Source: Hydrangea macrophylla
Taxonomy: Eukaryota; Streptophyta; Magnoliopsida; Cornales; Hydrangeaceae
Assembly: GCA_033977485.1 (NCBI GenBank)
Contig: CM066994.1
Coordinates: 12,278,001 to 12,342,000 of the forward strand
Length of the DNA stretch: 64,000 bases
Reading direction: 5' to 3'
Under the pieces are notes generated by a model. The model was not told the origin of the DNA and searched no databases. It saw only the letters and a list, made by a program, of their open reading frames with translations. The position numbers and the translations under genes are program-made. Positions 46,501 to 56,453 of this stretch are shown piece after piece (position 1 is the first letter of the stretch; the number at the start of each line of letters is the position of its first letter).

Positions 46501-49500
46501 TCTACTGTCCCGTCAGAAAGTCAGACTCCTATCCTCAGCCCCTGGCCATTTGTGCAATAGGGCGTGGACATCGTCGGTCCCCTGCCAACTAAAAAGGGTC
46601 AGGTCAGGTTCGCTGTCATCGCGGTAGACTACTTTACCAAGTGGGTGGAAGCCGAGCCATTAGTAACTATCTCGGAGAAAAAGATGGAAATTTTCATCCA
46701 AAGGAATATCCTCAGCAGGTTCGGGATTCCTCGAGTACTTGTCAGTGATAACGGAAAGCAGTTTGATACACCGGTATTTAGGAAGTTCTGTACAGACCAT
46801 GACATCCCCAACCACTATTCCTTACCAGAACACTCTCAGGCGAACGAGCTGGCCGAGGTAACTAACCGGACAATCCTGTAGTCTATCAAGACGAGACTGG
46901 AAAACGCCAAAGGACTTTGGGCGGAAGAGTTACCGAGCCTCCTATGGGCCTACCTCACGACGCCTCGAGCCTCAACAGGGGAGACCCCGTTCTCACTCAC
47001 ATACGGATTTGAAGCGGTAGTCCCGATCGAGCTCACTTTACTGTCCTACAGGGTGGGCAACTTCAGCGCCCAGGAAATGAGGGATTGCTTAGAACAGAAC
47101 TCGACCTGGTGGAAGAAAATAGAGATCGGGCATACATCAGGATGGTAGCCTACAAGCAAAGGGCCTCACAGTCTATGAAGCACGGACATGGACACTTCGA
47201 CATGGATACGACACGACACTGGCATGTCGACACAGTAAAATCCTAAAAAATTACACGTCGACATTGCATGAAAAGTGTCCATGAAGTGTCGTGTCCGTGT
47301 GTCGGACACGATACGACACGCGACACGTTACCTTCTTAGGAGTGTCGGTGCTTCCTAGCTCATAGTATTTCAACATGAAAGTGAAGCACCGTAGCTTCTA
47401 GGTGGGAAACTTCGTCCTCAAGGCAGTGAATCAATCCACCAAGGTTTTAGGACACGGAAAGCTCGGGGCTAATTAGGAAGACCCCTACATGATCACTTGG
47501 GTAAACTGACCAGGAACCTACTGGTTACAAACTATGGAAGAACGAGAGCTGTCACACCCATGGAATGTGGATCACTTACGTAAGTATTACTGGTAGATTA
47601 GCTAGGACATGCGTAATTCCCGAGCAGCTCTTTTCGATCTCTCTTGTACTTTCCTGAGTAGCTCTTTTCAAGCACTTAGCAGTTTTGGAAGTGCCAATAA
47701 AATTTAATTTTACAATAGTGATTTTGCGCAGAAAAAGTCCTCGATCACCCCGGGGCAACTGAGATCACCGATTTCAGTGTGGCAAAAAACCTCGACACAC
47801 CCGAGGCATGCTTATACTAGCATCAAACTCCGCTTAGGCGTACATCCATCGATAGGGGGCAAATCCCTTAGGTGGCCTATGACAGAGGAGTCAAATGACC
47901 CTAAAACCCTAACGCTTTAGATCGGCTGCCTTAAAGAGATCTTTGCACACTCCCCCCCGACCTTAGCAAAAGCTTGGGGGGTAGAAAGGAATAACTCTAC
48001 AGAGCTTAAATAAGTTCTTACAAGAGAGCTCAGAATTAACCAAGTCTAGACTCTTAGACAATCCCGAGCACTTACAAGACTTAGAATTAGCTAAGTACCA
48101 ACACTTAGCCAATTCCCTAAAATAAACCGAGTACTTACAAGGCCTCAGAATTAACTAAGGATTCTTAGACAATCCCGAGCGCCTACAAGACTCAGAAGTC
48201 CAAAGGCAGTAAGGGCCTTGGAACTTCCTGAACAACGTTTATAGTGTTCATGGTCTTAAAACTTTTGCTAAAGCAGTAAGGCTGGGGTACTTGACTAAAG
48301 TAAATTAAACAAACAAGCAATAATACAAGTTTAAAAAAAAAAAAAAACATAAAATCAAAAAGCTACCTTGCAAGCCAGTCAACCAGCGCAGTCTCGTCGG
48401 CCGCCTCGGTCTCCCCGACCGCCATGTCAACAGGAGCAGATGGAAAAGTGGTCGAAGCCCCTGCACGGACTCATCCACCCAGAAGTTCGACTCTGACCCC
48501 AAGTAGGCCGAAAGGCCCAGTCTAACTAGTCCGCAACCACCCTCTTTTTTAGGTTGCCATAGCCCTGGAGGAACTCGACCTCGAACTCTGCCTCAGTTGC
48601 CTTCTCAGCACCTTCCCGAGCGGTGGCTGCTTCAGACAACTCTCGCTCCGTGGCTCGAGTGGCCTCCAACTCGGCCTTCAGCCTCGCCACCTCATCAGCA
48701 AGCTCAAGGTTGGCTCCGAGGCTCTATTGGATTTGCTTTCCCTTCTGATCAGCGATTGCCTGGGAAATCCCGAGCTCTGACGCTAGTTCCTTGGTCTTTT
48801 CCCTCTCCACCGACAGCTCGGCCCGAGCAGTTGAGGCTTGGTTTGAGAGGTTGGCTATTTGGAACTCGGTTCCGGCCGCGAGACATTCGAGCTGAAAAAG
48901 AAAAACCAAGGTCAGCATAATAGAAGGGCAAAAATCTGACATGAGAATGAGAAGAAAGAGGAATAGACTACTTACGAAGTCCAAGAAGTGGTACAACCAC
49001 CCGAACATGTTAGCGGGAGGAACCCTCTCAAACCTCTGGATTCCTCAGGAAGTAGGGTGCCCCGGATTCTATCCCAAACGTGAGCAGGCGAGGGGCTAGA
49101 GCCCCCACCCAGACGGAGACAAAGCAGGCATGGTAAGTTTGCCCTCGCCACCGGGTCAGGAGTGTTGTCCCTGACCTTCTCCCGAGAAGGGGTCGGGACA
49201 TCCTTTGGGACCTGCTGAGGCCTCCTCTTCAACCTACAGAACTTTTCGTCCTCTCCGGCAGCAGCCCTCGGGCACTCTCTTCCCGACCGCTTTCTCAGCT
49301 AGAGCGGCCTCCTTAGCAGCAAGTGCTGCCATATCCTTCTTGGGGGCCATAGCTGTCAGAAAAAGAATAAGGGGTCAGAAGCTGGTCAAACGAAAAAAAT
49401 TTGGGAACGAAGTAAAAGAGGTCGGGAACATTTTACCGGGGGTCGGAGACGGGAAGTCAGGAGCACTAAATTTCGGCTTGAAGCTCTCTACCTGATCGCC

Positions 49501-52500
49501 GAACTTACTCAGCAACCGGTTAATGTCGATCGAAACTGGGGTGAGGCTCAAAATTCTCTCCTGGCACGCGATTGGGATTTCTGGAACAACGGAAGATCCA
49601 GCTGCAGAAAGACACATGGTGGTTAATATTTTGAAAACAAAAGAAAATAAGCGGTACTAGGAAGACAAAAGTATAGTCTGAGCCTTACCCGTCAACTCGG
49701 CCGACCAAGTCGTGGGCAGGACGAGTTCCGTCTCGGGGTCAGTCTCGTACAGCCCCTGGAGAGAGAACGGGAAGAATTTCTTCTTCCAGCCCTTGTTGTT
49801 GCTCGGGCACTTACCTTCCCCTGTCGAGCACTCAGAGAGAAGAACTTGAGCTCCCTGGATAAAGGAGAAGCTCGGTACGTCCATAGGAACTCTTGGATGG
49901 TCAGTGCGTACCCAAAATATTGGGGCCACAAATACACTGCCCCCATCAGGAGTCTCCAGGCATTGGGCGTAAGTTGGGCGAGGGCGATCCCGAGGTGGCT
50001 CAGAAGATCTCGGGCTACTGGGTGCAAAGGGACGCGAGCGCCTATTAAGAACGCGTCCTCATAAAAGGTGACATACCCGGGCTCTAGCCAACAGGCCTTG
50101 AGGCGTCTCTCCGGGATGGCCAAGGAGAAGAGGTCGGGAATAGAGAACCTAGTCCTAAAAGTTACCAGGTGTCCTGTGCCCTCAGTTCACTCCCTATACC
50201 TCTGCAGGATAACTCGGAAACATGCCCTTCAGACACAGACTCATCGTTCCCAGAGCCAGAGGGCTCAGGAGCACGGGCATCTCTCTAATTCCCAGGGACA
50301 CTCTCGCTAGAAACCGTTATTGGGACTCTACCCTCGCTGTGACTGTCGGAATGAGGTCGGGAGGCAGGGGACTCGCTCGGTTCAGGCATTCCCGACCAAG
50401 AGCCCCCATCGTCCGATCGGGACGATGAGTTAAAATCTGAATGTCACCTGACTGGTACTCTAAGTACCGATCGGTTTACTAGGGAAGAGCCTAAAAATGG
50501 ATCAACAACTCCTACCCTGAGTTACAACGGAGGGAGAGTCTAACAGACAGCGCATACAAGGTTCGAGAAATGAAATTGGCCTCGATTAGAGGAGGCCTAG
50601 GGGGTCACAAACACGGTGTACTGCCTAAGAGAAGAGAAGGACCCTCCGATCCTAAAAAAGAAACAAAAAATCAAAAAGAAGAAGTCCCACTCCCAACTCA
50701 GCCCTAATGGGTTTCTACCCTCCAAAATGACACTCAAGGGATGGACAGAAAAAGGGAAGCCCGCTGGGGAAGGAGCAGAGAATAAAAGAAAAAGAGACGG
50801 AAGAGGAAAACAGTGCAGAAGGACTTAACGTGGTTGGGAAAACAGGTCGGACGGCTTTCTCTCTCTAGAATGTCAGAGCTGCTCTCTCTAAGATAGCGAA
50901 AATGGCATAAGAGGGAAGAAGAAAACCCAAGGCGTCAATATATAGAATTCTTGGACGGTCTAGATCATTTGGCATCCAACGATCGAGCACAAACTGAGTT
51001 GTTGATAGTTGTCGTCCACCTCGGGTAGACCAACCATCACGTCGGGCAGGCCAAATGGCACCTCAGGAAACGCGACATTTATTGCTGGACGCGACGTTCC
51101 CATTCGTTCCTAACTATCTGGTTCCGGTAGAACCAACCAAGTTCGTTCCTGACCACCGTCGATCCTATGCTGACATGTGGACGATCGAGTTCCCGAGTAA
51201 TTAAAGACTGCCTACTCCCGAGTAGTAAAAAAAAAAATTTGGAAACATGAGTAGATTTCCATGCTTTACTTGGTACAGCGTCAGTTCAACCATGGAATGG
51301 GGGGTAGGTGATATGCCCAAAATTGGCTCAACTATGTAATTGAGTGGTTCTACGCAGTGACCAACGCTCTCCAGATTGGGACAAGCACCACTGCATGGAT
51401 GATCACCGTCTCGAGCGGTCTCTGACACCCAAGGGTTCCCAGACTTGGTAACCTGAGGCCCTGTCAGTGGAAGAGCCCAACCAAGGGGTCGGGATAGCAT
51501 CACCCATTCGCCAAATGGCTCGGAACTAGCTCGACATACCTAGAGGCACGTCCCACACTTTCCAGAGTTTAGCGGTTTCCTAAATCAGTCAGGTAACCTC
51601 CCAGATTTGCAGCTCCAACCTCCTAATCTGATTAGGAGACTGGCTGGATAATCAGCAATCATCACAAACTGTCATTAGTTACCTAGTCAGTCTCAAACGC
51701 CTTGTAAGGGAGGACTCTTAATTCTATAAAAGAGTCCTCCGACCTCCTTGAAGTGGGGGGATCCAGAATTGAACCGAACACAAATTCATTGTCTAGCCTC
51801 TCAAAAAACCCAAAACACACGCCCTGCACAGCCGACCATTGGTAGTTCCAGTCTCCATTGTTGGATCATCAAGGTCCAAGCAGCAGTTTTCTTTCTTATA
51901 GTGGAAGTACTTAGACACACACGTGGATGTATGTTCCTTCGTTAACAGGGCCGAACCACACACAGAACTCTCTTTTACCTCTCTATGATTTGTTCTCAAC
52001 GCATTTACTCTCCTTGCCCAAAAATTGCATCATTAGTTAGTAACATAAATCAACTTGGATGTGAAAAAAATTTCAGATAATACCCGAAATATGTTGCTGG
52101 ATTGGCATAATCGTTTCCTCATTATCGGTGGGATTGCTCGAGGGCTTATGTATCTTCATCAAGATTCCCGATTAAGAGTCGTTCATAGAGATATCAAAGC
52201 AGCAAACATCTTGCTAGATAATGAGCTGAACCCAAAAATTTCAGACTTTGGCTTGGCTAGAAGTTTTGGAGAAAATACGACTGAAGCCAATACAAATAAA
52301 ATAGTTGGAACATAGTAAGTCCATCTTCAATGACAAATATATGTATCTATGTATATTCAATTATTCATATACACACATTGCTACTTTCAATGCAGGCATT
52401 TTTGTGCTTTTGCTTTAGTTGGTTCAAAATTTTTGTTGCAGCGGTTACATTTCTCCAGAGTATGCTGTTGATGGGCTATACTCAATGAAATCTGATGTAT

Positions 52501-53500
52501 TTAGCTTTGGTGTTTTGGTGCTAGAGATTGTGAGTGGCCAAAGAAACAGAGGATTTCATCATCATGACCACCGCCTTAACCTTCTTGGCCATGTAAGTGT
52601 GCCAAAGTAATGAAGTCTTATTTCACTTTCGAAATAGGGTTAATTATTTACCCCCAATGTGGTTAGATCCATTTCACTCTACCTTGCTATAGTTTTAAGA
52701 GTGGACACTTAACTCCTTTCGATGTTGACTAAATTTATTGAAATGTTAAATACACTGATTTTAAAATTGTGTTTGGCTGGAAATCCTTTCACCAAATTTT
52801 AGATTTGAAAAGTCAATTTTGTCCCCCATTATCTTTTTCCTCATTTTGCTTCAGTTTCTTTTCTTCTTTTTTACCGTATTAATTTCTTGTTCGAACGTCC
52901 ATTATCACCTCCTCGAGCACCTCCACCACCACCATCAGTGCACACCACCAATAGTCACCACAAATCATATAGAAATAGATGTAAACGAGTAGTTGAGGTG
53001 ATATTTATAATGAAAAAAAATGAAGGGGGGACAAACTGAAGATGAATGAAGGGTACATTTATCATTTCAAGTTAAAAGGTTAACCCCATCAGAGTTTTCA
53101 CTTTTCACACCACTAGACAAATATAGGTCTAACCACGAGGGGTAAAAAGGTACTTAACCTTTCCAAAAACTAATATTGAAAACTATTTTGAATTGTATAG
53201 GCATGGACACTCCATAGAGAAGGCAGGTCTTTGGAACTGATTGATAAATCAAGAGTGGCCACAAGCAACTTACCTGCAGTGTTAAGATCAGTCCATGTAG
53301 GACTTTTGTGTGTGCAACAATATCATGGAGATAGGCCAAGTATGTCATCTGTGGTTCAAATGTTGGGCAGTGAGGGTGTATTGCCTCTGCCCAAACAGCC
53401 AGGTTTTTTTGCTGGAATGAATTACATTGAAACTAATCCTTTACCAATTGTACAATGTTCAGCAAATGAAGTTACACTCTCTTTGTTGGAGGCTCGATAG
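30869..53500 (+). CDS. Receptor-like kinase: WAK-type ectodomain plus SD1-type kinase, 7 exons
   Basis: Exons 30869-31571, 36261-36389, 38068-38195, 38783-38993, 52077-52314, 52442-52592 and 53201-53500 join at GT-AG introns with matching phases (1,1,0,1,2,0) into 1860 bases, 619 residues, no internal stop. Residues about 18-233 form a Cys-rich GUB_WAK-type pectin-binding region. About 244-267 is a membrane span followed by KKKK. The kinase from about 304 has its glycine loop at 311-318, Lys332, Glu348, HRD 427-429, DFG 447-449 and SPE 474-476, so it is an RD kinase with all catalytic residues. The kinase resembles At4g27290-like S-domain kinases, while the ectodomain is WAKL14-like. Predicted role: plasma-membrane receptor sensing cell-wall or extracellular ligands. 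The start is uncertain: Met30869 gives a short hydrophobic leader, but ctttcag before 30896 could be an acceptor for an unseen first exon. Intron 4 is 13.1 kb because of a retrotransposon. Confidence 0.8.
32392..32624. mobile_element. Tourist-like (PIF/Harbinger) MITE in intron 1
   Basis: Ends GGCCTCGTTTGTTT and inverse CTCCAAACGTGGCC. Interior inverted pairs around GGACTAATTGTCCA and AGTCCC. TA flanks each side. Ends of the GGCC-TTGTTTG type are standard for Tourist elements. Confidence 0.65.
32898..35817. mobile_element. Long-TIR MULE-type element in intron 1, 2.9 kb
   Basis: Terminal inverted repeats of about 85-90 bp, opening GGGG(T/C)AAATATCACCTAG and continuing GATCACA, ACCCCTCA, TTTCACAT and ACCACCCT. 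Flanks are A-rich on both sides, so a 9-bp duplication cannot be told from chance. No transposase ORF. It contains a hAT-type element at 33103-33579. The rest (33580-35640) is unrecognised: about 33770-34960 reads like part of another unidentified repeat, and 35140-35520 is leader-like with CT/GA tracts. Confidence 0.7.
33103..33579. mobile_element. hAT-type element nested in the MULE
   Basis: Ends CAGTGGCGAACCCAGGAT and inverse ATGGGTCCGCCCCTG, with subterminal runs of G and C (GGGGGGGCC / GGCCCCCCC). Flanks TGTGTGCG / TGTGTGTG fit an 8-bp duplication but lie in a GT microsatellite. CAGTGGCGGA-type ends are common in plant hAT MITEs. Confidence 0.65.
36261..36389 (+). CDS. Receptor kinase exon 2: transmembrane segment
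   Basis: Acceptor gtaaag|TTG, donor CAAG|GTAAAT. Encodes a juxtamembrane KVKKPVVIK, a hydrophobic run [20 protein letters not shown] and the stop-transfer AWKKKKQ. Too short and too low in complexity to be found by homology alone; supported by phase agreement on both sides. Confidence 0.75.
36390..38067. other. Receptor kinase intron 2
   Basis: 1.7 kb with no transposon that I can delimit. 36547-37005 and 37238-37423 are open on the minus strand but A-rich and unlike any protein. A short T run and CT-rich tract lie at 36838-36855. Confidence 0.5.
38068..38195 (+). CDS. Receptor kinase exon 3: kinase start and glycine loop
   Basis: Acceptor cttgcag|AAG, donor [27 protein letters not shown] is the typical S-domain kinase entry (L-P-L-F-D-x-x-T-I-x-x-A-T-N-N-F), followed by [11 protein letters not shown]. 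Confidence 0.85.
38783..38993 (+). CDS. Receptor kinase exon 4: ATP lysine and helix C
   Basis: Acceptor actttcag|[23 protein letters not shown] carries the catalytic Lys, [20 protein letters not shown] the helix-C Glu, and [13 protein letters not shown] ends the exon in phase 1. Translation past the donor (G|GTTTGAC) gives intronic residues that are not part of the protein. Confidence 0.9.
39741..40468 (+). repeat. 5' LTR of the Tat element
   Basis: 728 bp. TATA box TATAAAA at 40146-40152; the sequence CCCTTGAAGTGGGGGG follows. G run at 40177-40190. Confidence 0.9.
40146..40152 (+). promoter_or_regulatory. TATA box of the Tat 5' LTR
   Basis: TATAAAA; the 3' LTR keeps the same motif at 51725-51731. 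A start here would send transcripts through the element and onward in the same direction as the receptor gene. Confidence 0.5.
40470..40487 (+). promoter_or_regulatory. Primer-binding site of the Tat element
   Basis: TTTGGCACCGTCTGTGGG one base after the LTR, the site form typical of Tat-clade elements. Confidence 0.7.
40535..42178 (+). pseudogene. gag of the Tat element
   Basis: Begins [10 protein letters not shown] and stops after ten codons (TAA). The rest is recoverable only by changing frame: [41 protein letters not shown] and F-L-K-T-K-D. All are Tat gag landmarks. At least five stops or shifts. Confidence 0.7.
42196..42730 (+). pseudogene. Protease region of the Tat element
   Basis: 42196-42390 encodes [14 protein letters not shown] with the active-site Asp kept. 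In a shifted frame, [12 protein letters not shown] follows, the flap/second motif of this protease. Confidence 0.75.
42981..43787 (+). pseudogene. Reverse transcriptase of the Tat element
   Basis: 268 open codons. [41 protein letters not shown] and the catalytic Y-V-D-D-L-L-V-K-S are all present. Y-P-D-W-L and N-K-A-C-P-K-D are Tat-type signatures. The best-preserved domain of this element. Confidence 0.85.
43788..44355 (+). pseudogene. RNase H region of the Tat element, cut by a nested LTR
   Basis: Pieces in alternating frames: [45 protein letters not shown] and [13 protein letters not shown], the opening of the second RNase H. It ends at the nested LTR; its remainder is deleted. Confidence 0.7.
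44356..46296 (-). mobile_element. LTR of a Tekay-type element nested in the Tat element
   Basis: On the minus strand it starts TGTCACACCTATCTCG (46296). Long stretches align with the LTR at 25698-27832 (for example CACTCGTGA/GTAAAGG, ACGACCTTCCGTCTGTTTG, AGTGGAGATTTACTCCATTG). The left end is set at TGTGAATTATAAG (44356), giving an ...ACA end, but it is uncertain and no 5-bp duplication is seen. Host RNase H and integrase N-terminal sequence is missing across it, so insertion was accompanied or followed by deletion. Confidence 0.7.
46300..47595 (+). pseudogene. Integrase of the Tat element
   Basis: Catalytic core [17 protein letters not shown] and L-A-E-V-T-N-R-T-I keep [15 protein letters not shown] and [11 protein letters not shown] follow. 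The end reads [16 protein letters not shown] and stops near 47595. Several stops; interrupted by a MITE at 47173-47358. Confidence 0.8.
47173..47358. mobile_element. hAT-type MITE inside the Tat integrase
   Basis: Ends CTATGAAGCACGGACA and inverse TGTCGGTGCTTCCTAG (14 of 16 paired). Flanks CTCACAGT / CTCATAGT are an 8-bp duplication with one change. Skipping it joins A-S-Q to Y-F-N-M-K in the host frame, confirming the boundaries. Interior rich in GACACG/CGTGTC. Confidence 0.8.
48550..50389 (-). pseudogene. Antisense extra ORF (aORF) of the Tat element
   Basis: Minus strand, between integrase and 3' LTR. It starts ATG 50389 ([20 protein letters not shown]), then after frame changes a conserved block at 50123-49870 ([20 protein letters not shown] ... 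[14 protein letters not shown]). The later part (about 49008-48724) is coiled-coil-like ([20 protein letters not shown]). The F-Y-E-x-x-F ... R-x-P-L-H-P ... L-x-P-N-A-W-R pattern is that of the 'putative plant transposon protein' antisense ORFs of Tat elements such as Grande and Retand. Function unknown. At least two frameshifts or stops here. Confidence 0.7.
51292..51308 (+). promoter_or_regulatory. Polypurine tract of the Tat element
   Basis: ATGGAATGGGGGGTAGG runs up to the 3' LTR start. Confidence 0.7.
51309..52035 (+). repeat. 3' LTR of the Tat element
   Basis: 727 bp, matching 39741-40468 along its whole length with scattered substitutions; the final CA is TA. Its last base lies 41 bases before exon 5 of the receptor kinase. 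Confidence 0.9.
52077..52314 (+). CDS. Receptor kinase exon 5: catalytic loop
   Basis: The acceptor atttcag|AT lies 41 bases after the end of the retrotransposon. The split codon G|AT restores the Asp after FFIF, then [31 protein letters not shown] and [11 protein letters not shown]. Donor ATA|GTAAGT. Confidence 0.9.
52442..52592 (+). CDS. Receptor kinase exon 6: activation segment end and subdomain IX
   Basis: Acceptor gttgcag|[23 protein letters not shown] and [20 protein letters not shown] are canonical for S-domain kinases. Donor CAT|GTAAGT. Confidence 0.9.
53201..53500 (+). CDS. Receptor kinase exon 7: C-lobe and tail
   Basis: Acceptor ttgtatag|[23 protein letters not shown] is the kinase subdomain XI region (conserved Arg in D-R-P). 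The tail [11 protein letters not shown] before TAG 53498-53500 matches the usual S-domain kinase end (E-x-T-x-T-L-L-E-A-R/P-R). Confidence 0.9.
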   Translation, partial: AWTLHREGRSLELIDKSRVATSNLPAVLRSVHVGLLCVQQYHGDRPSMSSVVQMLGSEGVLPLPKQPGFFAGMNYIETNPLPIVQCSANEVTLSLLEAR

Positions 53501-55580
53501 CGGACGTAGGGGCTGTTTGGGAAAGCTAAGAATTGGTTCTGGGGTTTGTAAGTGAACTGGCTGTACGTGTTCAATTCTGTGGTAGATGCCCTTTTTTTAC
53601 ATAGGAGTTGGTATCCGGTTTGATATTATTCTTAAACAAGTTATTTGCCCAACCAACATGATACTGGTTTTAGTAAAAGTCTGATAGATACCAAGTAGGA
53701 TTGAACATGATTCTATTTTTAAGCATTCCCAAACAGGTCTTGAGAAATGGAGATTATGGAGAGTGTTGCTATGAGTGTGTGAGAATGTTAACTTTGAGGG
53801 CAAGGACCTGGCCAAATCCATTACCAACCTTGGATTGTGCACAATTCCCAGGTGGTTGAAGAGGGTGATCTGTTTGTAGCATTTTATAGTCTGTATGGTT
53901 GTTGGAAGGAGCAATTTGATTACAGATAAATTGAACATAGTGCTATATTGCTAAGGGATTATTTGGGAAAATAAAGAACCGGTTATATGTTTCATAATTG
54001 AACTGTTCTCTTAATTCAAGTGTTTGGTAAGTTTCAATTTCTTGTACTGGAGTCCGCACGCAATCTAATAATTCTTTACAGTTCTTTGTTGAACCAGTAT
54101 AACTTTTGGTTCTCTCAAACACTAAATAAAAAGGTAAAACTTCCTATATGGGAATACATAAAATAGGATCAAAATCAGATCAAATTAAACCTTACCTGGT
54201 TTTTATATAAACCAATACTATGTTTTAATTTGATATTAAAAAAAAACCACTTTTTAGGATATAATGGGCTCATTTTAAATATCCTAATTCTCATCTTGCA
54301 GGCGTCCGAAGGCTCCCAAATTTTATTTTATTATAGAAAACAAGCTAATTTCTACTAACATATATAAAAGAGCGAATGTCCGGTGGGTTTGTGTTCTAAT
54401 TCTGAAATCAATTTCTCCAATTTCGGTATTTCTCTGTTTGTTATGTCTTTTACGGTAATAGCATAGTCGGTCAAATATCATAATGTCCGTTTAGTGTGTC
54501 ATAATTACTCGTACATGTGTATAACTACATAAAGATATATTGATTTGTTAGAGGCTAATTCTGTCTTTCAGACAATAATTACATTCAAGTCAACTAATAA
54601 TTACATTCGTATCAACTTTTGAAATTTTATTTAATATAATAATGAGGATTCAATCAATTTTGGCTTAAATATTTCAAGTTCAGTCAACTTTTTCAACCAT
54701 AATTACAAATAAGTTCATTAAAAAGTCAACAAAACGACATCATATTTACATATAGGTCAATTTTTGTAAGAAAAATTATAGAATAATCATCTTTTGGCAC
54801 AATATTTACATTTAGTGGTTGTTTTTATCATATTAACATATAGGTCAATTTTTTAAGAGCAATTACATAATGGTCATCTTCTGGCAGAATATTTACATAT
54901 AGGTCAATTTTTGTAAAAAAAAAAATTATAGAGTGGTCATCTTTATTAATTTGTAAATATTAATAAATATGTATATGCTAAAGTAATACAATGCCTTGGC
55001 AGAATTGATTACCTATTAATTAATTTGTCAAATGTTTAAACTTACAATGGAAATCACTAAATTTCCATTAAAATACTTCCGGTGGACCAAATTTGGGAAT
55101 AATAATATCATTCTAATTTATTTTAATTTTCTGATGGACAAGTTCCTTGCACGTGCCACATTCCACCTAGTCTTCCAGAAAAACTTGAAACGTCCAGAGA
55201 GAGAAATTCATTACTCTCTCTTCACTATGCAATAATCATCATACACACATGTTATAAGTGATTATACGCGCACAGACATATATTTGTATGCACTTAGTTG
55301 TGTAGGGTTGTGAAAACAATTAGTTCTGTTGATCAGTTTCTCTCTCTATTTCCTCCCTCACTCTAGATCCATTCACTTAAACCTAATTAAGCCATAAAAA
55401 TATCTATTTTTGTAGAATTTTGAGCAAAATTTTCATTTTAAAAAAAAACACTAATAAATAAGAGGTCATACTAATGTTGAAACTAGAGATAATTATATTT
55501 CAGTCCTTTTTTGTGTAAAATTTAAAACTCTATCTATTACTTTTTCAAAATTAAAAAACGTTCTTTTTTTGTAAATTAAT
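53501..55580. other. 3' flank of the receptor kinase, no gene
   Basis: AATAAA-type signals occur (near 53970 and 54125). Around 54745-54945 there are three imperfect tandem copies of a unit containing ATATAGGTCAATTTTTGTAA and TGGTCATCTT. No coding content recognised. Confidence 0.5.
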
Positions 55581-55762
55581 GAGTAATACTATGCTTCTCA
55601 AATTTTTATCCCAAAAGTACTTCTCAAATGATGTGGCAGTGGGGCCAAGTAAACAACTTTCAACCAAAATTCAACTGGTCCCACTGTATTAGGCTTGACC
55701 CCACTGACACATCATTTGGGAAGCATTTTTGGGATAAAAATTTGGGATGCATAGCATTACTC
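55581..55762. mobile_element. MITE of the GAGTAATGCTAT family, second intact copy
   Basis: Ends GAGTAATACTATGCTTCTCA and inverse GGGATGCATAGCATTACTC, with a second inverted pair (ATTTTTATCCCAAAA / TTTTGGGATAAAAAT) and ATGATGTGGCAGTGGGG / CCCCACTGACACATCAT further in. AAATTAAT repeats directly on both sides (8 bases; 9 expected if the same family as 15338-15518). Confidence 0.8.
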
Positions 55763-56453
55763 AAATTAATAGTCATCAAGTTTTACACGTTGGGAGCAAC
55801 AATATATAACGTTGGGGAGCAACTCTTCACGACGTGTTGCTCCCCGACGTTGGGTGCAACTCATCACAACGTTAGGAGTCTTCACAAATGATGCAAATTT
55901 AAAACATGCAAACGTAAAGTAGACTGAACTATTAATCAACTACTAAGCAGGCTTTTCCCCAAAATGGTGTGATACGCCAGTGGGGAGATTAAGAGTTCGA
56001 CTCCCCTTAGGGAGAGTCTCGGTCGGGATGAGTAGCCTTTATTAGTCTTTGTTGTAGGCCATTATGGGGTTTGGGGTTGAGCTGGGTTACGGGTGTGTGT
56101 GTGTGGTGTGTGTGTGTCTTGCCATAATCCAAGTAAGTGTATATATATATATATATATATCTATATACAGTTAGGCTCTAAACTGCATTGGATATGCACA
56201 CTGGAATTTTAATCCTAAAAAACAGCGGCCCGCCCTATCCCGCCGACCTGTGATTTTTTTAGGTTTAAAAGCCCAGTGCACATACACAGTGCGCTTTAAA
56301 GTTTGAGAAAAATTTAAATTAATGTCGATACTCTTCAATTTTCAAAAAGTAGTAGACGGACTTTTAAATTCGAGACATAAAATTGACCGAAAATCTAATT
56401 ATCCGTGAAACGATGTGGCCTCTAACATATGTTGACGGGCAAAGAAATTGACT

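Larger units (their letters stand above)
39741..52035 (+). mobile_element. Ty3/gypsy element of the Tat clade, 12.3 kb, in intron 4
   Basis: LTRs 39741-40468 and 51309-52035 both open TGATAYGCCCAAAATTGGCT and end GCATCATYA. Target duplication GTTAG is perfect (39736-39740 and 52036-52040). Order: PBS, gag, protease, RT, RNase H, integrase, then 3.7 kb with an antisense ORF before the polypurine tract. RT and integrase resemble Tat/Retand elements, with no chromodomain. The LTRs differ by roughly a tenth by eye, so the insertion is old. A related-chromovirus LTR (44356-46296) and a hAT MITE (47173-47358) are nested inside. Frame breaks in gag, pol and the antisense ORF show it cannot move by itself. 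Confidence 0.92.

Noticed and set aside
40535..47595. Reading the Tat element as an active autonomous retrotransposon
   Set aside because: Gag, RNase H and integrase contain several stops and shifts, and a nested LTR has deleted part of pol.
55955..56140. Possible third SINE type (GAGTTCGACTCCCC B-box-like, ending at a GT/TA repeat)
   Set aside because: B-box-like sequence is clear, but no convincing A box or target duplication was found.
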